A stretch of 64,000 bases of DNA. Origin: Muraenolepis orangiensis (Eukaryota > Chordata > Actinopteri > Gadiformes > Muraenolepididae). Shown here piece after piece: positions 1 to 64,000 of the stretch. The position numbers and the translations under genes are program-made. The stretch spans positions 37,448,054 to 37,512,053 of the forward strand of contig CM051001.1 of assembly GCA_027704905.1 (NCBI GenBank), given 5' to 3'. The notes beneath the pieces are model-generated. The model saw nothing but the letters and a program-made list of their open reading frames with translations, was not told where the DNA came from and searched no databases. Each line of letters opens with the position of its first letter. Positions within the stretch are counted from its first letter, which is position 1.

Positions 1-1147
1 TACCTCCACCAGAACTGCCTCTTGAATCCCCACCAATCTGGTTTTAGGCGGGTCACTCGACAGAAACTGCCCTTCTGGCAGTGACAGAGTCGCTCCATGT
101 TGCTACAGCGAATTCTCTCTCCTCGGTCCTGATACTCCTGGACCTGTCTGCAGCATTCAACACTGTGAACCACCAGATTCTCCTCTCCACCCTTGAGGGG
201 ATGGGTGTCTCGGGCTCTCTCCTTGTTTGCATCCTACCTGACGGGTCGCTCCTACCAGGTGGCACTGGGAGGGTCTGTGTCAGAACCACGCAGACTGACT
301 ACTGGGGTTTCACAAGGATCGGTCCTGGGTCCTCTTCTCTTCTCCCTCTACACAACGCCCCTTGGTCCTGTTATCCACTCCTATGACTTATCCTACCACT
401 GCTGACCACACCCAACTGGTTCAGGCTCTTGTCATCTCCCGACTGGACTTCTGCAACTACTGCAACACTGCAAAAAGCTGCAGCTCGTCTGGTGTTCAAC
501 CGACCCAAGTTCTCCCACACATCTACCCTCCTTCAGTCTCTACACTGGCTCCATGTAGCTGCTCTATCCAGTTCAAGACCTTGGTGCTAGCCTACAAGGC
601 AGTAAAAGGAACAACTCCATCCTACCTCCAGGCAATGGTCTACCTACATCCCTACATCCCTGCACGTCCACTTCGTTCTGCTTCTTCGGGTGTCTGCTTG
701 CCCCCTCTTTAAGGGGCCCTTGTGGCCAGAGAAGAGGTGATGGAACAAACTCCCCACGGATGTCAGGATTGCAGAGTCTCTGCCCATCTTCCGCCACAGG
801 CTGAAAACCAATCTCTTCAGGACACACTTCCCGGATCCTTCCTCCTAGCGCATCCTCTTCACTTTTACTAGTGTCTTCTAAGTAGATTATCAAGTAGATT
901 GTTAGGTAGATATTGTTCTATATATTGTTCTATATTGTTTGCCAACTTATTGTACTTTTACCGAACTGTACTTTTACCTGAACTTATTGTCCTTCTACCT
1001 GAGCACTGGCTCAGTTCTTGGAGACTTGTTAGAAATGAAATGCACTTTTGCCTTCTGGTGACGAGTTGTTCTCTGACCTTCCTTTGTTGAAACACACTGT
1101 TGTAAGTCGCTTTGGATAAAGGCGTCTATTAAATGACTCTAATGTAA
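1..1147 (+). mobile_element. L2/Maui-like LINE fragment (RT part and 3' UTR), runs off left edge
   Basis: Shows HQSGFR, LILLDLSAAFNTVNHQILL, GVSQGSVLGPLLFSLY and later FKTLVLAYKA in different frames, so it is a broken RT pseudogene with small indels. The 3' end TTTGGATAAAGGCGTCT plus a short AATGTAA tail is typical of L2. Its 3' UTR holds two to three copies of the TTGTACTTTTACCTGAAC unit that is amplified in the copy at 29.4-31.7 kb. Confidence 0.85.
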
Positions 1148-1447
1148 CCCTACTGGACCAGTCTGGTGCTCAACAAGTCAGAGTAGGTCCAACCCTAACC
1201 TAACCCTAACCCTAACCTAACCCTAACCTAACCAAACCTAACCTAACCCTAGTGGACCAGTCTGGTGTTCAAGTCAGAGTGGGTCCAACACAACCCAACC
1301 TAACCTAACCCTAATCTAACCCTAACCTAACTTAACCAAAGCCTACCCAACCCTAACATAACCCTTACTCAACCCTAACCCAACCCTAATATAACCCTTA
1401 CTTAACCCTAACCTAACCCTAACCTAACCCTACCTTAACTCTTACCC
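1148..1447. repeat. degenerate CCCTAA/CCTAA repeat
   Basis: C-strand telomere-like repeats (CCTAACCCTAAC variants) with two CTACTGGACCAGTCTGGTG interruptions, directly after the L2 tail. Orientation is opposite to the TTAGGG-rich array at 1.68-3.34 kb. Confidence 0.85.
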
Positions 1448-1675
1448 TACTGGACCAGTGGGTCATTCACCCATACTTCACGAGCATCCAAGTAGTATAA
1501 ATATTATTATAAATAGTGAAATAGTATAGCTGTAGTTATATTATATTATATATATTATATTGTATGTATGTATGAGTTTAATATATCTCATATACATATT
1601 TTGTATAGTATTTTATCCTTTGATTAGTATCAGTTTCACTTGTAAGTCAAACATTAGCATTACATATTTAATCTC
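1448..1675. other. AT-rich intron sequence
   Basis: No coding or transposon signal seen. TATA-rich stretch between the two telomere-like arrays. Confidence 0.6.
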
Positions 1676-3335
1676 ACCAGGGTTAGAGTAGGATTGTAAA
1701 GACAGTACCTGGGTTAGGGTTGGACTGTACTGACAGTCCCTGGGTTAGGCTGGGTTAGGGTAGTACAGTACATAGGTTAGGGTAGTACAGTACATAGGTT
1801 AGGGTTGGACTGTACTGACAGTACCTGGGTTAGGCTGCGTTAGGGTAGTACAGTACATGGGTTAGGGTAGTACAGTACATAGGTTAGGGTTGGACTGTAC
1901 TGACAGTACCTGGGTTAGGCTGGGTTAGGGTAGTACAGTACATGGGTTAGGGTAGTACAGTACATAGGTTAGGGTTGGACTGTACTGACAGTACCTGGGT
2001 TAGGCTGGGTTAGGGTAGTACAGTACATAGGTTAGGGTTGGACAGTACATGGGTTAGGGTAGGACAGTACATGGGTTAGGGTAGTACAGTACATGGGTTA
2101 GGGTTGGACAGTACCTGGGTTAGGGTAGGGTAGGGTAAGAGTAGGACAGTACATGAGTTAGGGTTGGACAGTACATGGGTTAGGGTAGGACAGTACATGG
2201 GTTAGGGTAGGGTAGGGTAAGAGTGGGACAGTACATGGGTTAAGGTAGGACAGTACCTGGGTTAGGGTTGGACAGTACATGGGTTAGGGTAGGGTAGGGT
2301 AAGAGTAGGACAGGGTTAGGGTAGGACAGTACATGGGTTAGGGTTGGACTGTACATGGGTAAGGGTAGGACAGTACCTGAGTTAGGGTAGGGTAGGATTA
2401 GGGTTGGACAGTACCTGGGTTAGGGTTGGAAAGTACATGGGGTAGGGTAGGGTTAGGGTTGGACAGTACATGGGTTAGGGTAGGGTAGGGTTAGGGTAGG
2501 ACAGGGTTAGGGTAGGACAGTACATGGGTTAGGGTTGGACTGTACATGGGTAAGGGTAGGACAGTACCTGAGTTAGGGTAGGGTAGGATTAGGGTTGGAC
2601 AGTACCTGGGTTAGGGTTGGAAAGTACATGGGGTAGGGTAGGGTTAGGGTAGGACAGTACCTGGGTTAGGGTAGGGTAGGGTTAGGGTTGGATAGTACCT
2701 GGGTTAGGGTAGGACAGTACATGGGTTAGGGTAGGACAGTACCTCGGTTAAGGTAGGGTAGGGGTAGGGTAAGGTTAGGGTAGGACAGTACATGGGTTAG
2801 GGTAGGACAGTACCTAGGTTAGGGTAGGGTAGGGTTAGGGTAGGGTTAGGGTAGGACAGTACATGGGTTAGGGTAGGACAGTACCTAGGTTAGGGTAGGG
2901 TAGGGTTAGGGTAGGACAGTACCTGGGTTAGAGTAGGGTTAGGGTAGGACAGTACCTGGGTTAGGGTAGGGTAAGGTTAGGGTTGGACAGTACCTGGGTT
3001 AGGGTAGGGTAGGGTTAGGGTAGGACAGTACCTGGGTTAGGGTAGGGTTAGGGTAGGACAGTACCTGGGTTAGGGTAGGACAGTACCTAGGTTAGGGTAG
3101 AGTAGGGTTAGGGTAGGACAGTACCTGGGTTAGGGTAGGGTAGGGTTACGGTTGGACAGTACCTGGGTATGGGTAGGGTAGGGTTAGGGTAGGACAGTAC
3201 CTGGGTTAGGGTAGGGTAGGGTTAGGGTTAGACAGTACCTGGGTATGGGTAGGGTAGGGTTAGGGTAGGACAGTACCTGGGTTAGGGTAGGGTAGGGTTA
3301 GGGTTGGACAGTACATGAGTTAGGGTTGGACTGTA
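1676..3335. repeat. TTAGGG-containing minisatellite (GTACCTGGGTTAGGGTAGGA type)
   Basis: About 1.65 kb of variable units built from GGGTTAGGGTAGG and ACAGTACATG/ACAGTACCTG. It ends 24 bases before exon 1. The same family reappears at 3959-4343 on the other side of exons 1 and 2. Confidence 0.9.
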
Positions 3336-3358
3336 ACGTCTGGGTGTTCCTGTTCCAG

Positions 3359-62690
<59,332 letters not shown>

Positions 62691-62745
62691 CACCTCCTTC
62701 TCCTCCCCCCAGAGGGTGACTCTGATGGACTACTCAGCATGCGCC

Positions 62746-63012
62746 CCCCCCCCCCCCCCCCTTCCTCCCCCTCCAGATGTCCCCCCCGGTCCTCCCCCTG
62801 GTCCTCCCCCTGGTCCTCCCCCTTCAGGTGTCCTGGTCCTCCCCCTGGTCCTCCCCCTTCAGGTGTCCTGGTCCTCCCCCTTCAGGTGTCCTGGTCCTCC
62901 CCCTGGTCCTCCCCCTGGTCCTCCCCCTTCAGGTGTCCTGGTCCTCCCCCTGGTCCTCCCCCTGGTCCTCCCCCTTCAGGTGTCCTGGTCCTCCCCCTGG
63001 TCCTCCCCCCTG
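62746..63012. repeat. pyrimidine-rich minisatellite in the 3' UTR
   Basis: CCTGGTCCTCCCCCT and TTCAGGTGTCCTGGTCCTCC units, preceded by a C18 run. Confidence 0.92.
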
Positions 63013-63079
63013 AGTCACTTCATCAGTTTATCTCCATCTGAGTCCTAATCAATACGGTGCTTTGGCAATAATCAACAAC

Positions 63080-63470
63080 AAGACGGTAATAAACATCACG
63101 TGATGGTTATAAACATCAATAATCAATAATCAATAACGTGATGGTTATAAACATCAATAACGTGATGGTTATAAACATCAATAATCAATAATCAATAACG
63201 TGATGGTTATAAACATCAATAACGTGATGGTTATAAACATCAATAATCAATAACATGATGTTATAAACATCAATAATCAATAACATGATGGTTATAAACA
63301 TCAATAATCAATAATCAATAACGTGATGGTTATAAACATCAATAATCAATAACGTGATGGTTATAAACATCAATAACGTGATGGTTATAAACATCAATAA
63401 TCAATAACGTGATGGTTATAAACATCAATAACGTGATGGTTATAAACATCAATAAACATCAAGTGATAGT
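63080..63470. repeat. ATAACGTGATGGTTATAAAC minisatellite in the 3' UTR
   Basis: About 12 units of AACGTGATGGTTATAAACAT followed by one to three CAATAAT copies. Confidence 0.92.
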
Positions 63471-63495
63471 TTGAAAATGTTCTGATGGGGGGGCT

Positions 63496-63655
<160 letters not shown>

Positions 63656-63786
63656 TCTGACCGAATAACCCTCCCCCTGATCAACATGAAGATGGATTTA
63701 TGAGACTGATGATAAAGAGTTTGTTTTTTTGGGGGGAGGGGAAATGTCATGATGATGATGATGATGAAGAACAAAACAAAGATATC

Positions 63787-63792
63787 AATAAA
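63787..63792 (+). promoter_or_regulatory. polyadenylation signal AATAAA for cacna2d3
   Basis: Canonical hexamer in ATCAATAAAGTTG, about 1.1 kb after the stop codon, followed by T/G-rich sequence. Position inferred from motif only. Confidence 0.5.
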
Positions 63793-63850
63793 GTTGTATT
63801 TATGATTTATTCAAACCCATAAACTGTGAGTCCTTCATCTGACTGGAAGA

Positions 63851-64000
63851 CTGGGTCCTGGTTCATAGACCTGGTCCTTCTGGGTCCTGGTTCATAGACC
63901 TGGTCCTTCTGGGTCCTGGTTCATAGACCTGGTCCTTCTGGGTCCTGGTTCATAGACCTGGTCCTTCTGGGTCCTGATTCATAGACCTGGTCCTTCTGGG
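63851..64000. repeat. 29-bp minisatellite running off the right edge
   Basis: Units GGTTCATAGACCTGGTCC and TTCTGGGTCCT, at least five copies, downstream of the cacna2d3 polyadenylation signal. Confidence 0.92.

Noticed and set aside
1148..3335. Chromosome end or telomere
   Set aside because: Irregular units, flanked by L2 and by cacna2d3 exons, so these are interstitial arrays.

Overview
This window is vertebrate, almost certainly teleost, genomic DNA. The evidence is multi-exon genes with GT-AG introns, LINE families typical of fish (L2/Maui-like, Rex1/jockey-like, RTE/Rex3-like), a TTAA-flanked THAP-carrying DNA transposon, Ty3/gypsy remnants, and extreme micro- and minisatellite content. 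I cannot name the species.

Two host genes are supported. (1) The 3' part of cacna2d3, the alpha-2/delta-3 auxiliary subunit of voltage-gated calcium channels, lies on the + strand. Fourteen exons between 3359 and 62690 join in phase without a break, giving about 370 residues and ending in a hydrophobic GPI-anchor-type tail. The 5' exons lie left of the window. (2) lrtm1, a single-pass leucine-rich-repeat membrane protein, lies on the - strand (19011 to 11822, four coding exons) inside one cacna2d3 intron. The same antisense nesting of LRTM1 in CACNA2D3 is known in mammals, so gene identity and synteny support each other.

Layout: 1-3.3 kb, L2 fragment and telomere-like minisatellites. 3.36-5.48 kb, cacna2d3 exons 1-3. 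5.5-21.8 kb, large intron with a LINE (6.8-9.8 kb), AT-rich DNA and lrtm1. 21.85-22.65 kb, exons 4-6. 22.65-28.4 kb, minisatellites split by a LINE copy. 28.42 kb, exon 7. 28.5-48.7 kb, intron with an L2 3' UTR expanded into a 2.3-kb minisatellite, gypsy remnants, a duplicated C-rich/G-rich inverted minisatellite, and an array broken by three insertion blocks. 48.7-52.3 kb, exons 8-12. 52.326-58.977 kb, a predicted U12-type AT-AC intron filled by nested transposons. 58.98 kb, exon 13. 59.06-62.4 kb, minisatellite intron. 62.6 kb, last exon and a repeat-built 3' UTR, with a polyadenylation signal near 63.79 kb.

About 1.1 kb of cacna2d3 coding sequence is spread over 59 kb, and introns are enlarged mainly by tandem repeats and retroelements. 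The points most worth checking are the AT-AC intron with its nested transposons, the tandem array of splice donors in lrtm1, the minisatellite derived from an L2 3' UTR, and the fold-back minisatellites. I see no prokaryotic genes, CRISPR arrays, tRNA or rRNA genes.
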